Source: a virus
Virus record (IMG/VR): IMGVR_UViG_3300027899_000001
Coordinates: 62,001-126,000 of that record
Length of the DNA: 64,000 nucleotides
Strand: one strand, 5' to 3'
Under the pieces are notes generated by a model. It did not search any database. It saw nothing but the letters and a program-made list of their open reading frames with translations, and was not told the DNA's origin. The position numbers and the translations under genes are program-made. Below are positions 1-7,040 of the stretch, piece by piece (position 1 is the first letter of the stretch; the number at the start of each line of letters is the position of its first letter).

Positions 1-234
1 AAAAAATTGTATAGAACAATTATCAACATTTAATGTTCCATCTAAATTTATTGTTACATAATTCATTACGTCGAAATCATCAAAACCACTACGATCATTG
101 GGTTTAAAATATTTATGTAAACCTGAGTTAATTTGATTTAGCCATTTTTTAATTTTTTGAGCTAAACCAATTCCCATATCCCATACAGGATCTGAATTTT
201 CTACAAATTTTTCAAATACATATTGAGCTTTCAT
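1..234 (-). CDS. Tagged late protein, C-terminus beyond window start
   Basis: At least 78 codons are visible from an ATG at 234; the stop lies outside the window. The N-terminus reads MKAQYVFEKF followed by VENSDPVWDMGIG, the tag shared by about 14 genes here. After the tag comes a Lys/Trp helix (LAQKIKKWLNQIN) and then INLDGTLNV, which matches INSDGTIDV in the product at 15642-16172 and IRKDGTIDV in that at 32562-34616. It is therefore probably a member of the same leucine-rich-like subfamily. A late-type promoter lies 13 bases upstream. Function unknown; delivery into the capsid is inferred from the tag only. Confidence 0.75.
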   Translation of the reverse strand, partial: MKAQYVFEKFVENSDPVWDMGIGLAQKIKKWLNQINSGLHKYFKPNDRSGFDDFDVMNYVTINLDGTLNVDNCSIQFF

Positions 235-246
235 AGAATGAATTAC

Positions 247-262
247 TTTTATTTATATATTC
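247..262 (-). promoter_or_regulatory. T4-late-like promoter
   Basis: Minus strand GAATATATAAATAAAA, containing TATAAATA exactly, just upstream of the tagged gene that starts at 234. Confidence 0.7.
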
Positions 263-283
263 TTTATGTCTAAATTGAATTGA

Positions 284-310
284 CAAAAAACCCCCACTGA
301 GGCTGGGGGT
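284..310 (-). terminator. Factor-independent terminator after tmRNA
   Basis: On the minus strand ACCCCCA and TGGGGGT form a 7-bp stem with a 7-base loop, followed by a run of six T. It closes the tmRNA transcription unit. Confidence 0.85.
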
Positions 311-311
311 A

Positions 312-545
312 AATCTCCTACCAACGAGTGCTTCTTAAGCAGCCATTTGTAATGCGTAACTATTTTCGCCGTTTACTTGCGTGTTGAGACATTCATTATT
401 TCCCTTAGTATACAATCTAAACCAAATCATCCCCATTAAAAGCAATATCTCTTTTATAAAGATTTGTGGAGATGGTGGGATCCGACCCCACGTCTTGCAT
501 ACCTACTCTATAACTAGCTCTTGCGAGCATTCTCAATATCTTAAA
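312..545 (-). ncRNA. ssrA: tmRNA (ssrA), circularly permuted gene order
   Basis: Read on the minus strand, the 3' half comes first. It has a GNRA hairpin (517-528), a P2 strand GTATGCAA (502-495), a T-arm with 5-bp stem GTGGG/CCCAC and 7-base loop (491-475), and the acceptor strand CATCTCC (474-468). About 33 bases of spacer follow. Then comes the 5' half: acceptor strand GGGGATG (434-428) pairing with CATCTCC through one G-U, a D-loop-like GGTTTAGA, the P2 partner TTGTATAC (415-408), and a tag reading frame (370-335) encoding GENSYALQMAA and a TAA stop. The CCA end is not encoded. tmRNA rescues stalled ribosomes and tags the nascent protein for proteolysis. The order implies a two-piece mature RNA after removal of the spacer, as in alphaproteobacteria. 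The outer ends are approximate. An early-type promoter (549-556) and a strong terminator flank it. Confidence 0.85.
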
Positions 546-548
546 GAA

Positions 549-576
549 CAAATATAATACAAAATCTTACAATTTG
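549..576 (-). promoter_or_regulatory. Early-type promoter of tmRNA
   Basis: Minus strand TATATTTG at 556-549, preceded by TTGTAAG at the same distance at which CTGTC boxes occur in the related promoters near 38610, 57305 and 58127. Resembles the Bacteroidetes -7 box TAnnTTTG. Confidence 0.5.
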
Positions 577-600
577 TATCATATCTTTGTTAATTATTTG

Positions 601-951
601 TTAAACTTTAGCTTTTGTTGCTCTTTTTCTTGGAGCTGTAACAGGTTTAACAGTTTCAACTGGTTGTGTTGGAGGTGCTGGAGGTGCTGGAGGATTAACT
701 ACTTGAGGATCTTCAGTAGGCGTATTAAATAATTTATTAAGACCAAAAAATCTCCAAAGTACATAATAAATAACAAATATTGCTAACCAAATTCCTAATA
801 CTCCATGAAGTAATCCTTTAGTAGCTACAAATGCAAAAAATAATATTAATATATTAACATATTGTACCCAATATTTTTTAAATTCCGGCAATGCTGTATT
901 TATTGCCCATCCTTTTAATACTTCCCATAATTTTGTTAAAAAGTTTTTCAT
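601..951 (-). CDS. Small membrane protein with Pro-rich basic tail
   Basis: 116 residues, ATG start at 951. Two hydrophobic stretches (about residues 30-50 and 52-70) predict a hairpin in the inner membrane. A proline-rich linker (NPPAPPAPP) and a Lys/Arg-rich end (APRKRATKAKV) follow. The architecture would suit a holin or a virion-associated membrane protein, but no family was recognised. It lies just below a second, very small membrane protein and the portal gene in what looks like one late unit. Confidence 0.6.
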   Translation of the reverse strand: MKNFLTKLWEVLKGWAINTALPEFKKYWVQYVNILILFFAFVATKGLLHGVLGIWLAIFVIYYVLWRFFGLNKLFNTPTEDPQVVNPPAPPAPPTQPVETVKPVTAPRKRATKAKV

Positions 952-973
952 AGTTTTAAGTTTATTTTAAAGA

Positions 974-1069
974 TTATTTTTCTGATACTTTATCCCATAT
1001 AATAACTGCTAATAGGATAACTATTATACCCCCTAAGATAATAATAGTTTTTAAAAATGTTGTGTCCAT
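974..1069 (-). CDS. Single-pass membrane peptide (31 aa)
   Basis: ATG at 1069, TAA ending at 974. The peptide begins MDTTFLKTIIILGG, continues with one hydrophobic helix covering almost its whole length, and ends in the charged WDKVSEK. It sits in the 135-base gap between the portal gene and the 116-aa membrane protein and fills it, which together with the clean composition suggests a real gene. It could be a lysis accessory peptide; that is a guess from size and position. Confidence 0.5.
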   Translation of the reverse strand: MDTTFLKTIIILGGIIVILLAVIIWDKVSEK

Positions 1070-1086
1070 GCTATTAAATTTTAATT

Positions 1087-2907
1087 TTAAATTCCTAATG
1101 TTGTTCCACCGGCTTCAGGTGCTGTTTCTGTTCCTCCTGTTTCAGTGCCAGGTTCAGTAGGAGCGCCAAGGCCAAGATCTTCTCCCCCGCCACCCATACC
1201 TAAACCGCCGCCAAGATCCATTCCTCCGCCCATTCCACCAGTTGAAGTTCCAGGAACTCCTCCTTCTTCGCCTTGAGCTGCATTAATACGTTTAACATTT
1301 TGAGCAATACGAGTAAGTTGTTCTCTTCTTTCTTTCTTATATCTTTCATTTAATTTCATATCTTCTTCAGTAAAATCCATATATTTTTCAACTAAAAATT
1401 TTGGATCAAAATACATTCCATCTACTGTTATATTTCCTTCAGCATCAACTTCTTGTTGTTTAATATTCATTAATTCACCAACTATACCAGATCCTTGTCT
1501 AGCTATGTCTCTTTTCTTAGCCTCAGTAAATAAGTTTTCTTCAATGAATTCAAGACCAATAGCACCTTTTAATGCTTTATCTTTTGCAAACTCTGGATGT
1601 TTTAAACAAAATTGAATCCAAGTAGGTTTTAATAATATATCTTGAAGTATAGAACGAATACGATTAATAAAATAATTAAATCTTATTTCTTCTCTTGCAA
1701 TGCTTTCTCCGCCAGTTGTCCAATTAGAACCGCCAGATGCACCTTCTTCTCCACTACTTGAAAATCTATCTTTTGGAATTTTTGTTTCAATAATAAATCT
1801 TTTCCAAAAATAATCAAGAGCCATTGTTCCTGTTAAATCAAATCCCTGAGGAGCAAAAGAATCCACTTCAACTTGTCCACCACCTTCTTTTGATGGAAAG
1901 ATATATTGTTTTGCAAATGAAAAATTTGGAGTTCCATTAATTGTTACTTCACCACTGTGATAATCTATTGTAACATCTTCTTTATACATTGCACGTAATT
2001 CAGATAATCGTGTTCTTGCTTTAACTTCTGATTGTGTTCCAATAGGCACAATCATTTTCATACGATATTGAGAATTAATTACATTCCAAATAATACGTGA
2101 ATTTTCCATTGTTCTAAGCATATTAAATGCTCTTACAAGTCTTTCAACATATGATAAACGAGATATAAAATTTCCTCTAGCCCATGAAATATAAATTATA
2201 TTTCCGTCAACTAATTCTCTTTGTTTTTCTGAATCTCCTCTAAATTGAATCCATACTCTAAATTCGTTACCATCTTCATCTTTTCTCATTTCTGGTTCAA
2301 GAGTAACAGGATCAAGTTCTTTAAATCCTAAAACATTTTTTGCAGGGTCAGAGCCTTCACCGTCATATATAATTTCAAATGCAAGAAATCCATCAATTAA
2401 GAATTTTTTACAATAATGCCATCCATCATGTCCAGTATTAAAACCGAATGCATAATAAACTCTTTTAAAAGATTCATTGAGATCATCTACAATTTCTTTT
2501 GCTTTTTCGGCTTTAAGAACTGATTTTAATTTTTTCGTATTAGGATATGCAAAAAAGTTAGCATCATCTTGAATAATTGTTTCATCTGCTATAACTTCTA
2601 TTACATGTTCTATTTCTCCATTCATTGCAAATCTACGAAGAAAATCTCTTCTTGTTGGATATTCTTTATCAAAAAATGCAATAAATTCTTTTTGATTAAT
2701 ATCGGCTCCGGAATATAATTGATGTTGCCCATAAAGACTATAGATTGAGTCTTCAGTTTGTTCACTAATACCAATGGCACGAGATTGCTTTATTACTCGT
2801 TCATCCCATTTCATTCCAAGAACAGAAAGATATCGGATATTTCTTTGTATGTTATCTAAAAAAGATTTAGAATTTCTATCCAAATCTCGAATTGAAAATC
2901 CTGCCAT
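1087..2907 (-). CDS. gp20: Portal vertex protein (gp20-like)
   Basis: 606 residues; T4 gp20 has 524. The portal dodecamer forms the DNA entry and exit channel of the head and nucleates prohead assembly. The central part contains YVERLVRAFNMLRTMENSRI followed by IIWNVINSQYRMKMIVPIG, the helix and strand pair typical of T4-type portals, and WKRFIIETKIPKDRFSS further on. The extra length is mainly a Gly/Met-rich tail (about residues 545-606) made of GGGMDLGGGLGMGGGGEDLG-like runs, probably disordered. A late-like promoter lies at 2920-2935 just upstream. Confidence 0.85.
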   Translation of the reverse strand: MAGFSIRDLDRNSKSFLDNIQRNIRYLSVLGMKWDERVIKQSRAIGISEQTEDSIYSLYGQHQLYSGADINQKEFIAFFDKEYPTRRDFLRRFAMNGEIEHVIEVIADETIIQDDANFFAYPNTKKLKSVLKAEKAKEIVDDLNESFKRVYYAFGFNTGHDGWHYCKKFLIDGFLAFEIIYDGEGSDPAKNVLGFKELDPVTLEPEMRKDEDGNEFRVWIQFRGDSEKQRELVDGNIIYISWARGNFISRLSYVERLVRAFNMLRTMENSRIIWNVINSQYRMKMIVPIGTQSEVKARTRLSELRAMYKEDVTIDYHSGEVTINGTPNFSFAKQYIFPSKEGGGQVEVDSFAPQGFDLTGTMALDYFWKRFIIETKIPKDRFSSSGEEGASGGSNWTTGGESIAREEIRFNYFINRIRSILQDILLKPTWIQFCLKHPEFAKDKALKGAIGLEFIEENLFTEAKKRDIARQGSGIVGELMNIKQQEVDAEGNITVDGMYFDPKFLVEKYMDFTEEDMKLNERYKKERREQLTRIAQNVKRINAAQGEEGGVPGTSTGGMGGGMDLGGGLGMGGGGEDLGLGAPTEPGTETGGTETAPEAGGTTLGI

Positions 2908-2919
2908 GTTAATTCTTTA

Positions 2920-2935
2920 TTTATTTTATATATTT
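2920..2935 (-). promoter_or_regulatory. Late-like promoter of portal gene
   Basis: Minus strand AAATATATAAAATAAA ending 12 bases before the portal ATG. This is the variant with one extra A in the TATAAATA core. Confidence 0.5.
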
Positions 2936-2941
2936 AATATT

Positions 2942-3646
2942 CTATTTAGTTTTATTTAGATTATTCCAATAAGTTCTATATATCATTTCTAGATTAGCTT
3001 TTTTGAAAGATTGTTTTGAATCAAAAAATGGAATATATTGCCATTCCTCATATTCTATCATTCTTAATTTACGAATATGATTAAGACTATAAGACCTATA
3101 ACCATAATTAAAAAGAGCGTTTTGTTGATCATTAAACATTTTAAAAATAGCAGGATTTTTTCCAGTTATTGCAGCAATTTGATATTCAGCGTTTAGTGCT
3201 AAAACATTGTACTCTGTATCTCTTTCTATATCTTTTAAAAACGGTTTATATAAATCATAATAGGCTTGAAAAAATTTTACTCTTTCGCCTTTAGGTAACA
3301 TATTTAAATTTATGCCTTTAACTAATTTATTAGAATAATCATATCTTGTACAAAATAATATTGGAGTAAAATCATGAAATGTAATAACTTTTCCTGTTTT
3401 TAAATTTTGTAACTCGTTTATATTAGTTTCATTTAAATGAATAAAAGTATATACCATTCCTTCTGCAGGTACTCCTCTCTTTACTCTATTTACAATAGAT
3501 TCTTGATCAGTAGATTCAATGTCTATTAATTTTTTAGAACCCTTTAAATCTAATTTAAGATAATTATCAAATAAACGCTCAAATGCAAGATCATTGATTC
3601 CATCTATTCGTTTTAATTTTTCATGTATTAATTTTGGATCTTCCAT
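2942..3646 (-). CDS. Conserved protein between portal and gp4, function not recognised
   Basis: 234 residues, start ATG at 3646, three bases after the stop of the gp4-like gene. The middle has a beta-rich block (GMVYTFIHLNE, TFHDFTPILFC) followed by GINLNMLPKGERVKFFQAYYDLY, a pattern seen in phage structural proteins that I cannot assign to a named family with certainty. The gp4 neighbourhood in T4 contains the DNA-end protector gp2, so a head-completion or DNA-end role is possible but unproven. No membrane segment or signal peptide. Confidence 0.6.
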   Translation of the reverse strand: MEDPKLIHEKLKRIDGINDLAFERLFDNYLKLDLKGSKKLIDIESTDQESIVNRVKRGVPAEGMVYTFIHLNETNINELQNLKTGKVITFHDFTPILFCTRYDYSNKLVKGINLNMLPKGERVKFFQAYYDLYKPFLKDIERDTEYNVLALNAEYQIAAITGKNPAIFKMFNDQQNALFNYGYRSYSLNHIRKLRMIEYEEWQYIPFFDSKQSFKKANLEMIYRTYWNNLNKTK

Positions 3647-3648
3647 AT

Positions 3649-4269
3649 CTATGCATTATTTGAGGGCCAAAATCTTCCTATTAATTTTTGAAGAGTATCT
3701 TCTGTGAATACATAAAATTTTACGCCATTTTTTTCAGCATAAGCATTCATAGCAGCAAATTTAGCTTCATTAATTAAAAATTCTTTAGCATCTAAATTAA
3801 ATCTTTTCCATTCTTTTAACGGAGCATTTGGACCAGGAGGCACAGGTTTCTTAAGTTTATTGGCAGGCTTTATATCTAAAAACATTTTTTCTACTTTTCC
3901 TTCGCCTTTATCTATTTCAATCCAGAAATCAGTATTATAGTTTTTAACAACCCAATTTTTTGGATCATTGGGATTTAGTCCATATTTTTTGCATTCTTCA
4001 AGTTTAGATACTCTATCATAATATGGAACTTTAATTGGTTCTGAAGACCAACGTTTAACTGATGGAGAAAAATCACACCATCTACAAAATGATTTCTCCC
4101 AACCTGAACGATATATTACAAGATTAGGATCGCCTAGATATTTATCAGGATTTTGAACTTTATAATATCCTTGATAGGTTTCACCCTTTTTTAATTTTCC
4201 CGCTTCAGTAAAATTATTACGTTTGGGTGTATGCCATAATTTATAATTTTGATTTAGATTATCACTCAT
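3649..4269 (-). CDS. gp4: Head completion nuclease-like protein (gp4/gp50-like)
   Basis: About 206 residues from the ATG at 4269 (MSDNLNQNYKLWHTP). The core resembles T4 gp4: GYYKVQNPDKYLGDP, IYRSGWEKSFCRWCDF, WSSEPIKVPYYD, then MFLDIKPANKLKKP and KFAAMNAYAEKNGVKFYVFT. The E, D and IKP positions fit a PD-(D/E)XK-type fold. In T4 this protein finishes the head before tail joining. An in-frame ATG 60 bases upstream exists, but it lies inside the preceding endonuclease gene. The chosen start overlaps that gene's stop by 8 bases, suggesting translational coupling. Confidence 0.8.
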   Translation of the reverse strand: MSDNLNQNYKLWHTPKRNNFTEAGKLKKGETYQGYYKVQNPDKYLGDPNLVIYRSGWEKSFCRWCDFSPSVKRWSSEPIKVPYYDRVSKLEECKKYGLNPNDPKNWVVKNYNTDFWIEIDKGEGKVEKMFLDIKPANKLKKPVPPGPNAPLKEWKRFNLDAKEFLINEAKFAAMNAYAEKNGVKFYVFTEDTLQKLIGRFWPSNNA

Positions 4270-5014
4270 TGCAGATATTTTTATATTTACATTTTTCGCC
4301 ATGCCATTTTCCATAATTGCCGGGGTCAAAATCTTTATTACAATAGTTACAATGTTTATATTTTCTTTTATGTGATGATATACTCAATTTTTCTTTAGTT
4401 TGTGAAGAATGCTTTCGCCCTTTATTAGCTAATTGTAATTTATATTTATATTCTTGTATTTTTATTTTCCCTTGTTCTTCTCCATATTTTTCAATTAAAC
4501 TTTCGCAAACCGATCCCTTAAAGAATGCATTATTTTTAAGTTTTTTTGCATTTGATATACGTTTTTTTGTTTCGATTGAACGCTTATGTCCATAAGTTGC
4601 TTTAGAAATATTATTTTTCCATTCTGTTGTTAATTTAAGTCCTAATCTAGCTTTACCTATTTTTTGTTTTGTTATTTTAGAATGCCCAGTTAATGAAATT
4701 AATTCTTTTACATATTTATAGTCACGAGAAGAAATTTTATAGTTTTCTTTATGTATACCAAATATCATTTTATGAAATGCTAATGTGATTTTTCTGTTTC
4801 CTTTATATATGTATGTAAGCAATTTGTGACAAATATAATGTTCTCTTGCTGTCAATAAAACTAAATTTTCTTTTTCGTTAGTTCCGCCTAAACACAATGG
4901 AATTATATGATGATTTTCATAATAAACATAATCTTCTTGATTTTTTCTTAACTTAATTCTATTTTCAAGTTTTGCTACTTGAATTATAGATTCATAGACT
5001 TTTAGATGATTCAT
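4262..5014 (-). CDS. HNH homing endonuclease with NUMOD3-type repeats
   Basis: 250 residues. The N-terminal HNH core is visible as YENHHIIPLCLGGTNEKENL followed by LTAREHYICHKLL. A DNA-binding region of short repeats follows (SKITKQKIGKARLG, SIETKKRISNAKKL, SSQTKEKLS), typical of NUMOD3 modules, and a C-terminal zinc knuckle with CNYCNKDFDPGNYGKWHGEKC. A free-standing mobile endonuclease placed directly before the gp4-like gene, which is its probable target neighbourhood. It reads into the gp4 start by 8 bases. Confidence 0.9.
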   Translation of the reverse strand: MNHLKVYESIIQVAKLENRIKLRKNQEDYVYYENHHIIPLCLGGTNEKENLVLLTAREHYICHKLLTYIYKGNRKITLAFHKMIFGIHKENYKISSRDYKYVKELISLTGHSKITKQKIGKARLGLKLTTEWKNNISKATYGHKRSIETKKRISNAKKLKNNAFFKGSVCESLIEKYGEEQGKIKIQEYKYKLQLANKGRKHSSQTKEKLSISSHKRKYKHCNYCNKDFDPGNYGKWHGEKCKYKNICNE

Positions 5015-5035
5015 TTATTATCATTATTAGTCATT

Positions 5036-5206
5036 TTAAAAACTTCCTATATGTACATTTATATAGCCTTCTTTTACTTTCTTTTGAAAAAAATCTGCAT
5101 AAATTTTTACAGAATCGCTTTCTCTACATATATGAAGGCGCCCTTCAGCCATTTCGTTTTCAAGAAATTTTTCAAAAGAACTTTTCTTTTTTCTAAATAT
5201 ACGCAT
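5036..5206 (-). CDS. Small basic protein (56 aa), unknown
   Basis: ATG at 5206, TAA ending at 5036. The product starts MRIFRKKKSSFEKFLENEMA and ends YINVHIGSF. It is charged and has no membrane segment. A perfect TATAAATA (5210-5217) sits directly upstream, which supports expression late in infection. Located between gp55 and the HNH gene. No family recognised. Confidence 0.6.
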   Translation of the reverse strand: MRIFRKKKSSFEKFLENEMAEGRLHICRESDSVKIYADFFQKKVKEGYINVHIGSF

Positions 5207-5222
5207 TTTTATTTATATATTA
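5207..5222 (-). promoter_or_regulatory. T4-late-like promoter
   Basis: Minus strand AATATATAAATAAAAA overlapping the 3' end of the gp55 gene. The ATG of the 56-aa gene follows only a few bases later. Confidence 0.6.
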
Positions 5223-5563
5223 TAGATCTTATTACTTGACACCGAAATTTTCTTTGATTTTGGCATATTTCCATATAATTTTCTCCATCCTTTTGCGAAA
5301 CCGTTTTTAATTATTTGTGTAAAATATGCGAATGCATTTTGAGATTTTGCCGGATCATATCCTCGCCAATATTGAAAACAATCCATAACTGCAAATGATA
5401 TACAATCTTCTCGATCTTCAGGATAAATATAGTTTAATTTAGTAGAAAATTTCTTTGCCATTAACATAAACATATCCAAAGCAATTGGAGTTAATTTATC
5501 AGCTTCTTTAGATTTTATTATTTCGTTTCGCAGGTCGGCATTCTTTACATGATGTAGTCCCAT
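5213..5563 (-). CDS. gp55: Late-transcription sigma factor (gp55-like)
   Basis: 116 residues; T4 gp55 has 185. The diagnostic core is YPEDREDCISFAVMDCFQYW followed by RGYDPAKSQNAFAYFTQIIKNGF, corresponding to sigma region 2 in the gp55 family. It directs host RNA polymerase to late promoters with the core TATAAATA, and such motifs are abundant in this window. The C-terminus (KSKKISVSSNKIYNI) is short, and the clamp-binding tail known from T4 is not obvious. A promoter-like ATATAAATTAAAA lies 20-35 bases upstream. Confidence 0.85.
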   Translation of the reverse strand: MGLHHVKNADLRNEIIKSKEADKLTPIALDMFMLMAKKFSTKLNYIYPEDREDCISFAVMDCFQYWRGYDPAKSQNAFAYFTQIIKNGFAKGWRKLYGNMPKSKKISVSSNKIYNI

Positions 5564-5599
5564 AATTTCAATTTTAATTAATTTTTAATTTATATGAAC

Positions 5600-5626
5600 A
5601 AAACGCGACATTGTTTTGTCACGTTT
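5600..5626 (-). terminator. Terminator after 166-aa membrane protein
   Basis: Minus strand ACGTGAC, 8-base loop, GTCGCGT (one G-T pair) followed by TTTG. It lies between the membrane protein gene and gp55. Direct repeats of TTAATTAATTTTTAA-like sequence flank it. Confidence 0.55.
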
Positions 5627-5652
5627 AATTTTTAATTAATTTTTAACACTTA

Positions 5653-6153
5653 TCATTCATTTTTTTCCTTTGGTTCAATAGGAGTAATAATAATGTTTGG
5701 GTCTAATTTAGGAGGCTTAATTTTTTCTTCAGGTATTTTAGGAATAAGTTGAAGTTTTAATTCATCCATATATTGTACAAAATCTTTCTTTGTAAGAGAT
5801 TTATCATTAGCAAGATATTTAATCCAAGATTCTTTCATAAAATTTTGATTATCTATTATAAGATTTTGATTTTTTACTACATCATTTGTTTTTAATTTAA
5901 TTTCCCATACAATGACTATCAAAGAATCTAATTTTCTACTATCTGTAAGTTGATTAAATTTTATTTCAGTAACATCTTTTTTAAGAGATATTTTTTCATT
6001 ATCTTTTCTTTCTGACTTTACACCAAGCGTCCATACAAAGGTCACTGCGGTTACTACAGTCATGAAGTAACCCCAATAATTTTTTATAAATTCACCAAAC
6101 GGATTGGTTACTTTAATAGGTATCGTCGGTTTAACCGGTGTTTGTTTAGCCAT
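5653..6153 (-). CDS. Membrane-anchored protein with long periplasmic-type domain
   Basis: 166 residues. A short Pro/Lys N-terminus is followed by one membrane segment (about residues 28-45, YWGYFMTVVTAVTFVWTLGV), a charged helical middle with coiled-coil character, and a Pro-rich C-terminus (PKLDPNIIITPIEPKEKNE). The topology would suit an inner-membrane spanin or an anchored virion protein. No family recognised. Its ATG overlaps the stop of the next upstream gene by one base. Confidence 0.55.
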   Translation of the reverse strand: MAKQTPVKPTIPIKVTNPFGEFIKNYWGYFMTVVTAVTFVWTLGVKSERKDNEKISLKKDVTEIKFNQLTDSRKLDSLIVIVWEIKLKTNDVVKNQNLIIDNQNFMKESWIKYLANDKSLTKKDFVQYMDELKLQLIPKIPEEKIKPPKLDPNIIITPIEPKEKNE

Positions 6154-6365
6154 TAGTCTAATGCATCTATTACTTCATCTAAAAGAGCTTTAATAGTAGG
6201 ATCTGTTATTTGATATTTAGCTCTAACTAATTTTTTAATTAATAATTTTTTTCTTCTGAAATCTCCTTTAAAATTAAGAGTTATTCCAAATACAACGCCT
6301 TCAAGATTGTCTCCTTTTTCAAAATCTTCATCTGAATAAATTTCATTAATAGTTTTTGCTCTCAT
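6153..6365 (-). CDS. Small protein (70 aa) with INE near the N-terminus
   Basis: Begins MRAKTINEIYSDEDFEKGDN and continues as an alpha/beta domain ending in an acidic helix (IKALLDEVIDALD). The first eight residues resemble the start of the tagged proteins (short basic stretch ending in I-N-E), but the rest of the tag is absent. It may be a minor head protein processed at this site, or the likeness may be chance. Overlaps its downstream neighbour by one base and follows the 214-aa gene after one base. Confidence 0.55.
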   Translation of the reverse strand: MRAKTINEIYSDEDFEKGDNLEGVVFGITLNFKGDFRRKKLLIKKLVRAKYQITDPTIKALLDEVIDALD

Positions 6366-6366
6366 A

Positions 6367-7011
6367 TTATACTGATAATGTTCTTAACGTTCCTTTAGGC
6401 ATTGTTTGCATTTCTTGTTGTCCATCAGGAGTTTTACGAATGATTTTAACTGCATCTGCATCTCCAATAGCATTTGAATAATCAACAGCGTTAATAAGAA
6501 TATTTTCAAGAGCATCTTCATTGCCCTCATCTATAATGACTCCCGGAACATAGTTGTCTTCATTTGCAAAATCATTAAGATCTTCAAATATTCTAACTTG
6601 TGATTTAGGCATAAATGAAACACTTCCTTCTATAAGAACTTTTACGTTATCATCATCTTTTGCTTTTTGCCACAAGTCATATCTAACAAAACAATCACTA
6701 AGTTTAATAGGAACATTTCCCATATAAACTCCGCATTTAATATATTGTTCAAATAAAAGTTTTTGAGTAACTTCATCAAATTTGAACTGTTTTTCAGGTG
6801 TTATTTCAGGCGTTTCTTGTTTCTCAGTTTTGAGTTTAGAAGGATCAACTAATGATGTGTTTCCTTGAATTTGAACAATAACTTGTCCATTGATTTCTCC
6901 AATCACAAATCCTTTTTGTCCATCAAGTTTTACTTTATCTCCTATTTGGACGCATTCATTAAGTTGTAAATATTCTACTTCTTGTTTTTCTTCATCTAAT
7001 ATATTATCCAT
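6367..7011 (-). CDS. Putative structural protein with KOW-like N-terminal domain
   Basis: 214 residues. Residues about 19-60 (IGDKVKLDGQKGFVIGEING, then QVIVQIQGNT) look like a small SH3/KOW-type barrel. The rest is acidic and mixed alpha/beta with no recognised motif. A perfect TATAAATA lies 22 bases upstream (7033-7040). Position next to the 723-aa protein suggests a virion or assembly role; unproven. Confidence 0.55.
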   Translation of the reverse strand: MDNILDEEKQEVEYLQLNECVQIGDKVKLDGQKGFVIGEINGQVIVQIQGNTSLVDPSKLKTEKQETPEITPEKQFKFDEVTQKLLFEQYIKCGVYMGNVPIKLSDCFVRYDLWQKAKDDDNVKVLIEGSVSFMPKSQVRIFEDLNDFANEDNYVPGVIIDEGNEDALENILINAVDYSNAIGDADAVKIIRKTPDGQQEMQTMPKGTLRTLSV

Positions 7012-7032
7012 AGCTTAAAATTTTTATTTTGC

Positions 7033-7040
7033 TATTTATA
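7033..7040 (-). promoter_or_regulatory. T4-late promoter core
   Basis: Minus strand GTATAAATAG, an exact TATAAATA, overlapping the stop of the 723-aa gene and serving the 214-aa gene. Confidence 0.6.

Noticed and set aside
3649-4329. Start of the gp4-like gene at 4329
   Set aside because: The first 20 residues would overlap the HNH gene's coding end by 68 bases and do not look like the family; the ATG at 4269 fits better.
5006-5239. Plus-strand 77-aa frame
   Set aside because: The opposite strand holds a better supported 56-aa gene with an exact late promoter; the plus frame has no start signal.
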